Shown here one piece after another: positions 17,464-25,612 of a stretch of 64,000 bases of DNA (its first letter is position 1; each line of letters begins with the position of its first letter). The notes under the pieces are model-generated. The model searched no databases. It saw only the letters and a list, made by a program, of their open reading frames with translations, and had not been told where the DNA came from. The position numbers were made by a program, and so were the translations under genes. This stretch comes from KBS-96 sp963722585 (lineage in GTDB: Bacteria; Acidobacteriota; Terriglobia; Bryobacterales; Bryobacteraceae), in the NCBI GenBank assembly GCA_963722585.1, contig CAVRNU010000002.1, positions 62,001 through 126,000 of the forward strand, written 5' to 3'.

Positions 17464-18453
17464 GTGATAACTGAAGAACGAGGCGTGGACGAAAGATTCA
17501 GTCAGCACGTCGATCGTGATGCCCATTTAGAACGGCTGTTGAACCCCGAGCTCGAAGAATCATGGTTCAAGACCGCCATCCAAAACTTCAAGGAATTCCT
17601 TAATCCCCCTAAACTTCCACCGCTGGAAGTCACATCTGCGCCGGCCGATGTTCAGGACATATGGAAGACCTATGACATAGCGCCGAAGCGATCGGGTCTT
17701 TATTCGGCTTTGTCAACGGTTGGCATCCATATTCTGGCTATCGCCCTCCTTTTCTTGATCTTCAGGGTGACGCCGGCTGGCAAGGCGTTCCAGAAAGTAA
17801 TCACATTGTATGCTCCCCTGCATGCCTATCAACCTCCTCCGCAGAAGGATATTGGCGGAGGCGGCGGAGGCGGCGGCGCGCGGCAGCAGACGCCTGTAAG
17901 CAGGGGCGCACCTCCGCCGCCGGCCCCGAAACAGTTCCAACCGCCCGCGCTAGCCGTTCCGCAGCCGAAGCTGCCTCTGGCGCCCTCGATTACGGCCGAG
18001 GCTCCTAAGCTGGATGCGCCGCAGTACGGCGACCCTCGGTCCTCAGACCTCCTGACTTCGTTGGGGCAGGGCATCAATGGAATGGGCAAAGGCAGCGGGG
18101 GCGGAGTCGGCAACGGCAATGGTAACGGCTATGGCGATGGTTCGGGCGGCGGCATGGGTGGCGGCGTATACCGGATTGGCGGGGGCGTTTCCGCACCCAT
18201 GGTTCTAAGTAAGACCGAACCCGAATACTCCGAAGAAGCCCGCAAGGCAAAATACCAGGGAACGGTTGTCCTGATGATCATCGTCGACGAGCATGGCCTG
18301 CCGCAGAACATCCGGGTCGTTCGTCCGCTGGGTTTGGGTCTCGACGAAAAGGCCATCGAAGCGGTTCAGAAATGGCGCTTCCGGCCAGCCATGAAAGACG
18401 GTCACCCAGTGAAGGTGGAAGCGACCGTAGAGGTAAATTTCCGCCTCTTGTAG
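17464..18453 (+). CDS. TonB-family energy transducer
   Basis: A 329-residue protein. An ~80-residue cytoplasmic N-terminus is followed by one membrane helix (about 80-100, VGIHILAIALLFLIF). A Pro- and Gly-rich periplasmic spacer (about 120-235, with runs of Gly and PPPAPKQFQPP) leads to a C-terminal TonB domain (about 240-329) beginning EPEYSEEARKAKYQG and including VVRPLGLGLDEKAIEAVQKW. It transmits proton-motive energy from the inner membrane to outer-membrane receptors such as the one at 21.2 kb. The GTG start has GGAG nearby. The long cytoplasmic N-terminus is more typical of acidobacterial TonB homologues than of E. coli TonB. The downstream thioredoxin-like gene begins 5 nt after the stop. 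Confidence 0.9.
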   Translation: MITEERGVDERFSQHVDRDAHLERLLNPELEESWFKTAIQNFKEFLNPPKLPPLEVTSAPADVQDIWKTYDIAPKRSGLYSALSTVGIHILAIALLFLIFRVTPAGKAFQKVITLYAPLHAYQPPPQKDIGGGGGGGGARQQTPVSRGAPPPPAPKQFQPPALAVPQPKLPLAPSITAEAPKLDAPQYGDPRSSDLLTSLGQGINGMGKGSGGGVGNGNGNGYGDGSGGGMGGGVYRIGGGVSAPMVLSKTEPEYSEEARKAKYQGTVVLMIIVDEHGLPQNIRVVRPLGLGLDEKAIEAVQKWRFRPAMKDGHPVKVEATVEVNFRLL

Positions 18454-18458
18454 TCCCC

Positions 18459-19008
18459 ATGCAAGCAGTCGCGACGCCTTCGACGCATTCTTCCAAGACG
18501 GCTATAAATACCGGGCTAAAAGGTCTGGTCCTGGTTTTAACCCTCGCGTTTCTGGGGGTTATCGGCTGGAATCTGCGCGACACGACGGTGCACGAGGGAG
18601 ACCGGGCTCCTAATTTCGCCGTCCGCACCGATGAGGGCCAGGAAATCACGCCCGTCAACTTCGGCGGCAAGATATTGGTGCTCAACTTCTGGGCTTCATG
18701 GTGTCGCACCATGTGTAACGGAAACACCTTCCCTCAGCGCATTCCAACGAAAGTACCGCGACAAGGGAGTTGTGGTTCTGGGTGTGAGCATCGATAAGAA
18801 CGACCAGAAATATGTGCGTTTCCTTCAGCGATTCCGCGTCGCATTCGATACCTATCGCGATCCGAATGCTACGATCAGTTCCAACTTCGGCACGTTCCAG
18901 GTTCCCGAAACATATGTCATCAAGGATGGCCGGGTCCTGAAAAAATACATTTCGGATCAGAACTGGATGGGCGATGAGGTGGACCGTTATATAGAGAGCT
19001 TGCTGTAG
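18459..19008 (+). pseudogene. TlpA-like membrane-anchored thioredoxin, frameshifted at the active site
   Basis: Starting at the ATG at 18459, the frame gives an N-terminal membrane helix (LVLVLTLAFLGVIGWNL) and a thioredoxin-like start (HEGDRAPNFAVRTDEGQEI, ILVLNFWASWC). An extra C at 18705 then shifts it. Without that base the active site reads WCAPC and the protein continues as VTETPSLSAFQRKYRDKG, VVVLGVSIDKND and VPETYVIKDG to the stop at 19008. The span is 550 nt, 183 codons plus one base. TlpA/ResA-like proteins reduce disulfides in the periplasm, often for cytochrome maturation. As written, the protein loses its second catalytic Cys and all downstream sequence. A sequencing error is quite possible because every codon on both sides is conserved. 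Confidence 0.85.
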
Positions 19009-19017
19009 GCCGATTCT

Positions 19018-19043
19018 GAACCGCGCACGCTAGTAAGCGGTTC
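19018..19043. repeat. Hairpin repeat, family 2 (GAACCGC type)
   Basis: Perfect 7-bp arms GAACCGC (19018-19024) and GCGGTTC (19037-19043) lie just after the thioredoxin-like gene. Related hairpins occur at 20.5, 21.1 and 23.5 kb. It could also act as a terminator, though the T run is weak. Confidence 0.6.
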
Positions 19044-19056
19044 TTGATTTCGCAAA

Positions 19057-20481
19057 ATGCCCCTTCCACACTCGCTGGTCGACCGGTTGGCATCCCGATT
19101 GGGCGAAGCGGGCATCCTGTCGAAGCCGTCCGATCTGAAGCTCTACGAATACGACGGCGGAGTGGACCGCCATGAACCGGAACTGGTTGTGTTCCCACAG
19201 TCCACCGAGGATGTGATTGCAATCGTCAAGGCGGCATTCGAATGTAACGTTCCGATCGTCGGTCGTGGTGCGGGCACGGGCTTGAGCGGAGGTTCTATTC
19301 CACGCGCGGGCGGCATCGTAATTTCGTTCGCCCGCATGAACAAAATTCTCGAAATCGACATCGAAAACGAGCGCGCCATTGTTCAACCCGGCGTCGTAAA
19401 TCTTGACATCACGCTCGCCGTTCAGCCGTTCGGTTATTTCTTTGCGCCCGATCCGTCAAGCCAGCGAGCCTGTACGATCGGTGGCAACGTCGCGGAGAAT
19501 GCCGGCGGTCCGCACACCCTCGCTTACGGGGTGACAACGAACCACGTCGTCAGCCTCGAAGTCGTTCTGCCCGATGGCACATTGATCGAGATCGGCGGGA
19601 AAGAAATCGACCTGCCGGGCTACGATCTGGTCGGGCTGCTTACTGGTTCTGAGGGCACCATGGGCCTGGTCACCAGAATCGGTGTCCGTTTGATGCGGCA
19701 GCCCGAAACTGTCAAGACGATGCTCGCCATTTTCAGCGCGCCCGAGGCAGCAGGCAACACGGTAGGCGAACTGACTGCACGTCAAATTCTGCCGGTTGCG
19801 CTCGAAATGTTCGACGGCCCCATGATTCGCATGGTGGAAGAAGCGACGCACGCGGGTTATCCCCCCGATGCCGGAGCTGTTCTATTAATCGAGATGGAAG
19901 GACTCCGCGAAACGGTAGAGTGGCAGGCCGGCTTAGTTGCAGAAGTATGCCGGTTGTGTGGAGCGACGGAGGTTCGAGTCGCAAAGACGCCTGAAGAGCG
20001 CGATCTGCTTTGGAAGGGGCGCAAGAATGCGTTTGGGGCCGTTGGCCGCATCAGCCCCAATTACTATGTTCAGGACGGAGTGGTGCCGCGGACCAAAATC
20101 GCGCAAACCTTGCGCGCCATCACGGAGATTTCAAAGAAGTACGAACTCGTTATCAGCAACATCTTTCATGCCGGCGACGGAAACCTCCATCCCATCATTC
20201 TGTTCGACGCGCGGAAGGCGGGCGAGCTGGAACGCGCCAGGCTTTGTGGAGACGAGATTCTCGAGTATTGCATTTCGGTTGGCGGCTCGATCACTGGCGA
20301 GCACGGCGTGGGAATGGAAAAAATGGAATTGATGGCGCATCTCTTCCCCGAAGAGACTCTCGATGTCATCAAGAAATTCAAGTCGCTATTCGATCCGCAG
20401 TGCCGGCTCAATCCCGGGAAAGTGTTGCCCACCGGCAAGGGTTGCATGGAAATCCACCAGCCGCCGACGATGGTGCTCTAA
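19057..20481 (+). CDS. glcD: FAD-linked oxidase, glycolate oxidase GlcD-like
   Basis: A 474-residue flavoprotein of the vanillyl-alcohol oxidase fold. The FAD-binding PCMH domain spans about 40-215, with VPIVGRGAGTGLSGGS at 65-80 and the second nucleotide contact at ACTIGGNVAENAGGPHTLAYG. The C-terminal FAD-oxidase domain carries NIFHAGDGNLHP and GSITGEHGVGMEKM, which contain the conserved His residues. GlcD oxidises glycolate or D-lactate-type 2-hydroxy acids, usually with GlcE and GlcF. No glcE or glcF is adjacent here, so a stand-alone D-2-hydroxyacid dehydrogenase is equally possible. Palindromic repeats flank it on both sides, which suggests it is its own transcription unit. Confidence 0.9.
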   Translation: MPLPHSLVDRLASRLGEAGILSKPSDLKLYEYDGGVDRHEPELVVFPQSTEDVIAIVKAAFECNVPIVGRGAGTGLSGGSIPRAGGIVISFARMNKILEIDIENERAIVQPGVVNLDITLAVQPFGYFFAPDPSSQRACTIGGNVAENAGGPHTLAYGVTTNHVVSLEVVLPDGTLIEIGGKEIDLPGYDLVGLLTGSEGTMGLVTRIGVRLMRQPETVKTMLAIFSAPEAAGNTVGELTARQILPVALEMFDGPMIRMVEEATHAGYPPDAGAVLLIEMEGLRETVEWQAGLVAEVCRLCGATEVRVAKTPEERDLLWKGRKNAFGAVGRISPNYYVQDGVVPRTKIAQTLRAITEISKKYELVISNIFHAGDGNLHPIILFDARKAGELERARLCGDEILEYCISVGGSITGEHGVGMEKMELMAHLFPEETLDVIKKFKSLFDPQCRLNPGKVLPTGKGCMEIHQPPTMVL

Positions 20482-20488
20482 GGGTTTC

Positions 20489-20603
20489 TTGAAAAACCGA
20501 CGAGCCGGCCGCTCCCTCGTGGTCGCGGTTCTGTAGGTGCCTGCAAACACGCGGCAATAATTCTGAACCGCGCGCGTCAGCAAGCGGCCTCCCGGTTTTC
20601 GAC
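20489..20603. repeat. Long imperfect palindrome, family 2 repeat
   Basis: Outer arms (GAAAAACCG with CGGTTTTC, and GGCCGCT with AGCGGCC) enclose CGCGGTTC and GAACCGCG. The ~115-bp unit is non-coding and shares its core with the hairpins at 19.02, 21.09 and 23.53 kb. Confidence 0.6.
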
Positions 20604-20673
20604 AAGCTTCTAACTCCAGCCTTGCAGTTACTACTGATTGGAAAACTTCCTGTGCCGGTGTACACTGGCTGCA

Positions 20674-21046
20674 GTGCACCGCATCTCAGCAACGCTGCTG
20701 ATCGTACTCTTCGGTTTTTCGCCGATTAGTCCGGCGGTGTTTGCATTAGACCAAGACTCGAAACTTCCGGCGTGCTGCCGGCGCGCGGGACGGCACCATT
20801 GCGCAAGGCACGAAAGCCAATCAGAATCATCGTCGGGTCGCCGCCGTGCAGACTGGCAGGTGCTCTAACTTTCCCGCCGCCCAGGGAGTTCCCGCGAATC
20901 GAGTCGTAACTCTGCTTGGAACTTCCCGAGCGGTGTATGCCGGACTTGTCAGTCATCCGGCTTCCCGCCCACAGATGGAAGCAATTTGCCGAATCTCCTA
21001 TAGCCGTGCCGGTCAGAAGCGCGGACCTCCAACCCCTCTCGCTTAG
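20674..21046 (+). pseudogene. Small exported Cys/His protein (LPACCRR type), frameshifted
   Basis: From a GTG at 20674 the frame encodes a signal peptide (ISATLLIVLFGFSPISPAV) and then LPACCRRAGRHHC, a Cys/His cluster. Downstream, in another frame, the sequence continues NQNHRRVAAVQTGRC, AVYAGLVSHPASRPQ and RISYSRAGQKRGPP to a stop at 21046. The total is 373 nt, 124 codons plus one base, so one extra base near 20795-20812 is the simplest explanation. The family seems to be a short secreted acidobacterial protein of unknown function with paired Cys that could bind metal. It lies directly upstream of a TonB receptor, which would suit a metal- or ligand-related role; that is inference. Confidence 0.6.
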
Positions 21047-21091
21047 CCCACTTTCTATCGGATCTTATCGCTCAAACTGCTTGCTAACGCG

Positions 21092-21120
21092 CGCGGTTCC
21101 GTAGGTTCTTATGAACCGCG
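21092..21120. repeat. Hairpin repeat, family 2
   Basis: Arms CGCGGTTC (21092-21099) and GAACCGCG (21113-21120), followed by ACCGTAAGGGAGCG. It lies between the small Cys-rich gene and the TonB receptor and has the same core as the copies at 19.02, 20.5 and 23.5 kb. Confidence 0.6.
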
Positions 21121-21187
21121 ACCGTAAGGGAGCGTTTCTGACGAAGTTCGGTTAGCTCTGTAACTAACAATCATGTAAGGAAGCTTC

Positions 21188-23506
21188 ATGCGAAGGCTCG
21201 TATTCTATTTGATCGCGGCGGATTTTCTAATGTTTGGTTGTCTGCTCCATGCAGCAATCTTTGGAAGAATTCAAGGAATTGTGCACGACCCACAGCATCG
21301 GCCGGTGGCCGGAGCATCAATAAAGCTGCAGGCGATTACTTCCGATTGGTCTCAATCCACGCAATCGGACAATAACGGCGAGTTTTCGTTCACGACCGTG
21401 CCGGTTGGCGACTACAAAATCACCGTCACTCAACCCAGCTTCGAGACTGTGGAGCAGAACGTCACAGTCAACTCCAGCTCATCACCGGTCCTCCACTTTC
21501 AACTGGCGATCGCGGCCTTGAGTCAAACCGCCGTTGTCACCGGCCAGGCGGAAGCCGCCAATATGGATTCGGTGACGCCCACCACTTTGATCGATCGTGG
21601 GGACATAGCCAAAACTCCTGGAGCAGACCGCACCAACAGTTTGGCGATGATCACCGACTATGTGCCCGGTTCATACGTAACCCACGACATGCTGCATATG
21701 CGCGGAGGCCATCAGGTCGAGTGGTTAATCGACGGTGTAACCATACCAAACACCAATATCGCCACCAATCTCGGCCCGCAGATCGACCCTAAAGATATCG
21801 ATTATCTTGAAGTCCAGCGAGGCAGCTACGATGCGCAGTACGGAGACCGCACCTATGGAATCTTCAACATCGTGCCCCGAACGGGCTTCGAGAGTGACAA
21901 TGAGGGGGAACTGGTCACGTCGTTCGGCAATTGGTACCAAACCAACGACCAACTTAATTTCGGAAGCCACACCAAGCGCTTCGCCTATTATGTGAGCCTG
22001 AACGGGAACCGCAGCAACTATGGCCTGCAACCACCGATCGGGCAAGTTGTTCACGACGCGGAGAACGGTTATGGAGGATTCGGGTCGCTCATATTCAACG
22101 CCAGCCCCTCGAATCAATTTCGACTGGTTGCCTCGTTGCGGCAGGATTATTACCAGATCCCCATCGATCCGAATCCTAACTCATCCGGAAATCAGGTTTA
22201 TCCCAGTTACGGCCTTCGCGATAGTGAACGTGAACCCGATGGTTACATCGCGCTTTCGTGGGTCCACACATTTAATCCGAACCTGCTGATGACGGTTTCG
22301 CCCTTCTATCATTACAACCAGGCCAACTATAACGGCTCGCCGAACGACGTGCCGGTGGTAACGAATGTGAATCAGACCGCCAATTATGCCGGCGTCCAAG
22401 CGAGCGCGGATGCGACCGTTGTGAAGAACAACGACATTCAGTTGGGAGTGTACGGATTCGCCCAGCACCAGAGCAACTTCTTCAATAACGTTTTCACAAC
22501 TTGCGCGCCGAACTGTCAGAACTTCGGCCCGTCTTCGGCTGCCGTGACGGGCGGCCTGGGCGAAGCATTCCTCAGCGACCGCTTTAAGGTGACCTCATGG
22601 TTGACATTGATCGCCGGCCTTCGCTATTCGCACTTCAACTCCGGCTCAGTCAGCGGGGGAACTCAGCCGGCTGTCGTGGAGAACGTGCCAGCCCCGCGTT
22701 TTGGTGTTGCCGTCAGAATCCCCCGCATAAACTGGGTCTTTCACGGATTCTATGGCGAGTTCTATCAAGCGCCTCCGCTGCTGAGTGCGACCGGCCCATT
22801 GCTCGACTTGGCCACCAGCCAGAGTTTGACTTTCGGTCCGCTCCGTGGAGAGCGCGATCACGAATACCAATTTGGCGTCTCGATTCCGTTCCACGGTTGG
22901 GTGCTCGAGGAAGACACGTTTCAAACCAGCGCGAGGAACTGGCTGGACCACAGTAATATCGGCGAGTCAAACATCTTCTGGCCAATTACCTGGGACCGCG
23001 CCCTAATTCAAGGTTGGGAAACGACATTACGTTCCCCGCGTATCTGGCGCTTCGGGCAGGCTCACCTGGCGTACTCGAATCAGATCGCACAGGCCTCGTC
23101 ACCTTTCACCGGAGGGTTAATCTGTCCTGTTAACGCGCCGCCGACATGCGAGCCGCCCCCAGGACTTGCACCGGTAGATCACGATCAGAGAAACACGTTG
23201 AACGTGGGTTTCAATGCAACTCTTCCACGGCAAGTGTTCGCCTCAACGAATGTGTACTACGGCTCGGGATTCACGAACGGGATGCCGAACGCCGAGTATC
23301 CGGGGAACTATCTGCCGCAGCACACGACGTTTGACATTTCTCTCGGAAAAAGTTTTGGCGAGGGCGAACAGTATAGGTTGTCGCTGACTGCTGTGAATGT
23401 GGCGAATCGACGCGTATTACTAGACAACAGCCTGACTTTTGGAGGATTCCACTATAACGACCCGAGACAAATATATGTCGAATTCCGTTGGAGGTTTCAC
23501 TATTGA
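21188..23506 (+). CDS. TonB-dependent outer-membrane receptor with carboxypeptidase-regulatory-like N-terminus
   Basis: A 772-residue receptor. It has a signal peptide (~1-22), a carboxypeptidase-regulatory-like beta-sandwich (about 27-112; GRIQGIVHDPQHRPVAGASI and DNNGEFSFTTVPVGDYKITV), a plug domain (about 125-240; MRGGHQVEWLIDGVTIPNTN and YLEVQRGSYDAQYGDRTYG) and a barrel ending FRWRFHY, the aromatic C-terminus needed for outer-membrane insertion. A good ribosome binding site (AAGGAAG) precedes the ATG. The ligand is unknown; acidobacterial receptors of this build are usually linked to uptake of glycans or metal chelates. At 772 residues it is shorter than the ~1100-residue OmpA-like acidobacterial oar proteins. 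The upstream Cys-rich gene and the tonB gene 3.7 kb away may cooperate. Confidence 0.93.
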   Translation: MRRLVFYLIAADFLMFGCLLHAAIFGRIQGIVHDPQHRPVAGASIKLQAITSDWSQSTQSDNNGEFSFTTVPVGDYKITVTQPSFETVEQNVTVNSSSSPVLHFQLAIAALSQTAVVTGQAEAANMDSVTPTTLIDRGDIAKTPGADRTNSLAMITDYVPGSYVTHDMLHMRGGHQVEWLIDGVTIPNTNIATNLGPQIDPKDIDYLEVQRGSYDAQYGDRTYGIFNIVPRTGFESDNEGELVTSFGNWYQTNDQLNFGSHTKRFAYYVSLNGNRSNYGLQPPIGQVVHDAENGYGGFGSLIFNASPSNQFRLVASLRQDYYQIPIDPNPNSSGNQVYPSYGLRDSEREPDGYIALSWVHTFNPNLLMTVSPFYHYNQANYNGSPNDVPVVTNVNQTANYAGVQASADATVVKNNDIQLGVYGFAQHQSNFFNNVFTTCAPNCQNFGPSSAAVTGGLGEAFLSDRFKVTSWLTLIAGLRYSHFNSGSVSGGTQPAVVENVPAPRFGVAVRIPRINWVFHGFYGEFYQAPPLLSATGPLLDLATSQSLTFGPLRGERDHEYQFGVSIPFHGWVLEEDTFQTSARNWLDHSNIGESNIFWPITWDRALIQGWETTLRSPRIWRFGQAHLAYSNQIAQASSPFTGGLICPVNAPPTCEPPPGLAPVDHDQRNTLNVGFNATLPRQVFASTNVYYGSGFTNGMPNAEYPGNYLPQHTTFDISLGKSFGEGEQYRLSLTAVNVANRRVLLDNSLTFGGFHYNDPRQIYVEFRWRFHY

Positions 23507-23525
23507 AGCCGCTCCCTGGCCGTCA

Positions 23526-23538
23526 CGGTTCTGAACCG
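23526..23538. repeat. Hairpin repeat, family 2 (short copy)
   Basis: CGGTTC-T-GAACCG is a perfect 13-bp dyad inside CCGCTCCCTGGCCGTCACGGTTCTGAACCGCG-type sequence (broken here into its core for length), between the convergent TonB receptor and nicotinamidase-like genes. Confidence 0.5.
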
Positions 23539-23565
23539 CGTGTAAGCAGGCGACGAGGCGCTTTT

Positions 23566-24177
23566 TCAGCAGCTCCTTAGACACTCGTCGGTCGTCTTTG
23601 ACTTAGCCCCGCTTGCGGCAAGCTCGTCGCGTGCCGTCGCCCCAAGTTCTTCGGAAATCGCCCAAACTGCATCGGAGACGATTTCAACGGAATGACCGAG
23701 CTGTAACAATCCGCGAGCGGCATGCAGAACACAAACTTCCGTGAACACTCCGTAGACCACAAATCGTGCGGATCCGATAGAGTCGAGCAACGGAACGAGA
23801 TTCGGATTCGTAAAGCAATCGACATGGTGCTTTTTCACAATCACTTGCTGGGCCGAAAGCGCGGCTTGGGGGTTGAACGCATCTTCGGCAGTCGAAAGCA
23901 CATATCTATGCGTTTCGGAAAAGGACTCTGGAAGCGTTGCTCGAAGCTTCTGCTGGCCGGCTGTGCCGCTGACGCAATGTGGTTTCCATACCCGGAACTC
24001 TACATCGTCCTCGGAGTGCGCGTCGGTTGTGGAAAGTATCTGGATCCCGTTAGAAACTGCGTGGCGGGTGAGTCTGGCCAGGTTGTCCAAAATTTTCTCC
24101 GCTCCGGGGGAATATAAGGCGCCGGCGGGGCAGAGGAAGTCGAGTTGTGTGTCGACGTCAACGAAAACCGTTTTCAT
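23566..24177 (-). CDS. Isochorismatase-fold hydrolase, probable nicotinamidase
   Basis: A 203-residue cysteine hydrolase. The catalytic triad is visible: Asp9 in DTQLDF, Lys115 or 116 in VIVKKHHVDCF, and Cys149 in FTEVCVLHAARGLL. TDAHSEDDVEF and WKPHCVSGTAGQ fit the metal-site region of nicotinamidases, which convert nicotinamide to nicotinate and ammonia. The start overlaps the stop of pncB in an ATGA junction, so the two are made together. Context makes nicotinamidase the best call: PncA makes the substrate of PncB. On sequence alone, another isochorismatase-like amidase would be possible. The C-terminus ends in a short Cys-containing tail. Confidence 0.85.
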   Translation of the reverse strand: MKTVFVDVDTQLDFLCPAGALYSPGAEKILDNLARLTRHAVSNGIQILSTTDAHSEDDVEFRVWKPHCVSGTAGQQKLRATLPESFSETHRYVLSTAEDAFNPQAALSAQQVIVKKHHVDCFTNPNLVPLLDSIGSARFVVYGVFTEVCVLHAARGLLQLGHSVEIVSDAVWAISEELGATARDELAASGAKSKTTDECLRSC

Positions 24178-25505
24178 GAAACGACCACCGGGCGTGAGCT
24201 GCGGATACTCTCAGTCAAGCCGAGCAGCCGCTCGCTGATTTCGACGCGATACGGCGCAGCTGGTTCGAGCCGAAGTAAGTCAGGGGGAAGTTGCGCAATC
24301 TTTTGGCGGGCTCTTTCCCGCAGATGGAGCAGCGACAGGTAGGGTTCGAGCAGTTCGCCGTTTATCAGAACCGGGCCTAGAAGAGGCTCACCTTTGAATT
24401 CGTTGTTGCACTCGTTGTAGAGCGCGATCACATCGTGTCCGGGGTACCTGTAAATCTGCTTGGCTCCCGGTATGGTCGCTTTTTCCTCGCTCCATTTCGC
24501 CGTATACAGATGGGATTCACCGCGTCTCAGCTCGACTAATTTGTAGACAGCCGACAACGAGGGCGCGTCGGCGGACGTGGCCAGCTCGGTTCCAACGCCA
24601 AACGCGTCAATCGGGGCGCCGTCGGCTAGCAGCTCCGCAATGCGGTTCTCATTCAAATCGTTTGTGGCCATGATCTTCGCATTCGGAAAGCCGTTCTGAT
24701 CAAGCAGGCGCCGGATCTGATGAGCCTGCACCGCGAGTTGCCCGCTATCGAGACGGACGCCCCACATTGGCGGCCCCAGCCTTATCGCCATGCGGGTGCC
24801 TTCCAGCGGGTCGTAGGTATCGACCAAATACACAGTCGCCTCTCCGAGCAGCTTCTGAAGCTCCCGGTACGATGTTTCTTCGTCGCTGAATGACATGACC
24901 CAGGAATGGGCGGCTGTTCCAAAAACGGGAACTCCATATCGCTTACCGGCTTCCGCGTTGCTTGTGCCCGTGCATCCCGCGAGAAATGCGGCCCTTCCCG
25001 CGAGTGGTCCCGCCTCCGGCGAATGCGCGCGCCGGCTCCCGAACTCGACGATAGCCCTCCCTTTCGCGGCGAGGACGCATCGGGCGGCCTTTGACGCAAT
25101 CGTCGTCTGGTAGGCGATTGTGGAAAGCAGGTATGTCTCGACGAGTTGAGCCTGGATCAGCGGAGCCCGAACAATAAGAATGGGTTCTCCCGCGAACACG
25201 GGCGTCCCTTCGGGAACGGCAAAGATATCCCCCTCGAAGCGAAGGTCCTTCAGATATGAAAAGAACTCCGGAGGGGTATTAACGAACTGCTTGAGCGACC
25301 GAAGATACTCGATCTCAGCAGTTTCAAACCGCAATCCAGTCAAGTATTCGACGGCTTGCTGAAGGCCGCCCGCCAGCAGAAAATTACGAGTTGCGGGAAG
25401 CTGGCGCACACTCAGCTCGAAGGTGGCGACATCTTCAGCTTTGCCGGCCATAAAGTAGCCGGCGGCCATCGTCAGTTCATACAGATCGGTATTTAGGGCC
25501 GACAT
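24174..25505 (-). CDS. pncB: Nicotinate phosphoribosyltransferase
   Basis: A 443-residue enzyme that joins nicotinate and PRPP to give nicotinate mononucleotide in the Preiss-Handler route to NAD. It opens ALNTDLYELTMAAGYF and carries VEFGSRRAHSPEAG at residues 153-166, then SNAEAGKRYGVPVFGT and WGVRLDSGQL, typical of the NAPRTase type II fold. The length matches bacterial NAPRTases. It is followed by the nicotinamidase-like gene with a 4-nt overlap, forming a salvage pair. Expression is probably driven from the region at 25506-25612, which contains a heptamer tandem repeat. No NadR- or NiaR-type operator is recognisable. Confidence 0.95.
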   Translation of the reverse strand: MSALNTDLYELTMAAGYFMAGKAEDVATFELSVRQLPATRNFLLAGGLQQAVEYLTGLRFETAEIEYLRSLKQFVNTPPEFFSYLKDLRFEGDIFAVPEGTPVFAGEPILIVRAPLIQAQLVETYLLSTIAYQTTIASKAARCVLAAKGRAIVEFGSRRAHSPEAGPLAGRAAFLAGCTGTSNAEAGKRYGVPVFGTAAHSWVMSFSDEETSYRELQKLLGEATVYLVDTYDPLEGTRMAIRLGPPMWGVRLDSGQLAVQAHQIRRLLDQNGFPNAKIMATNDLNENRIAELLADGAPIDAFGVGTELATSADAPSLSAVYKLVELRRGESHLYTAKWSEEKATIPGAKQIYRYPGHDVIALYNECNNEFKGEPLLGPVLINGELLEPYLSLLHLRERARQKIAQLPPDLLRLEPAAPYRVEISERLLGLTESIRSSRPVVVS

Positions 25506-25578
25506 CGAATCCAGTCTTTATTGTCGGTGATGCGGCTCAAGAGCCGTCGGGCTAGCCCAAGCCTCTTTGTAGTTCTGG

Positions 25579-25610
25579 AGCTGACAGCTGAGAGCTGACG
25601 GCTGAAAGCT
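25579..25610. repeat. AGCTGAN heptamer tandem repeat
   Basis: Four to five imperfect copies of a 7-bp unit (AGCTGAC, AGCTGAG, AGCTGAC, GGCTGAA, AGCT) lie between the pncB and PIN/TRAM genes. Related words (GCTGAAAGC) appear near 10665-10700 on the other strand. A microsatellite-like tract, probably non-functional spacer. Confidence 0.6.
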
Positions 25611-25612
25611 AT

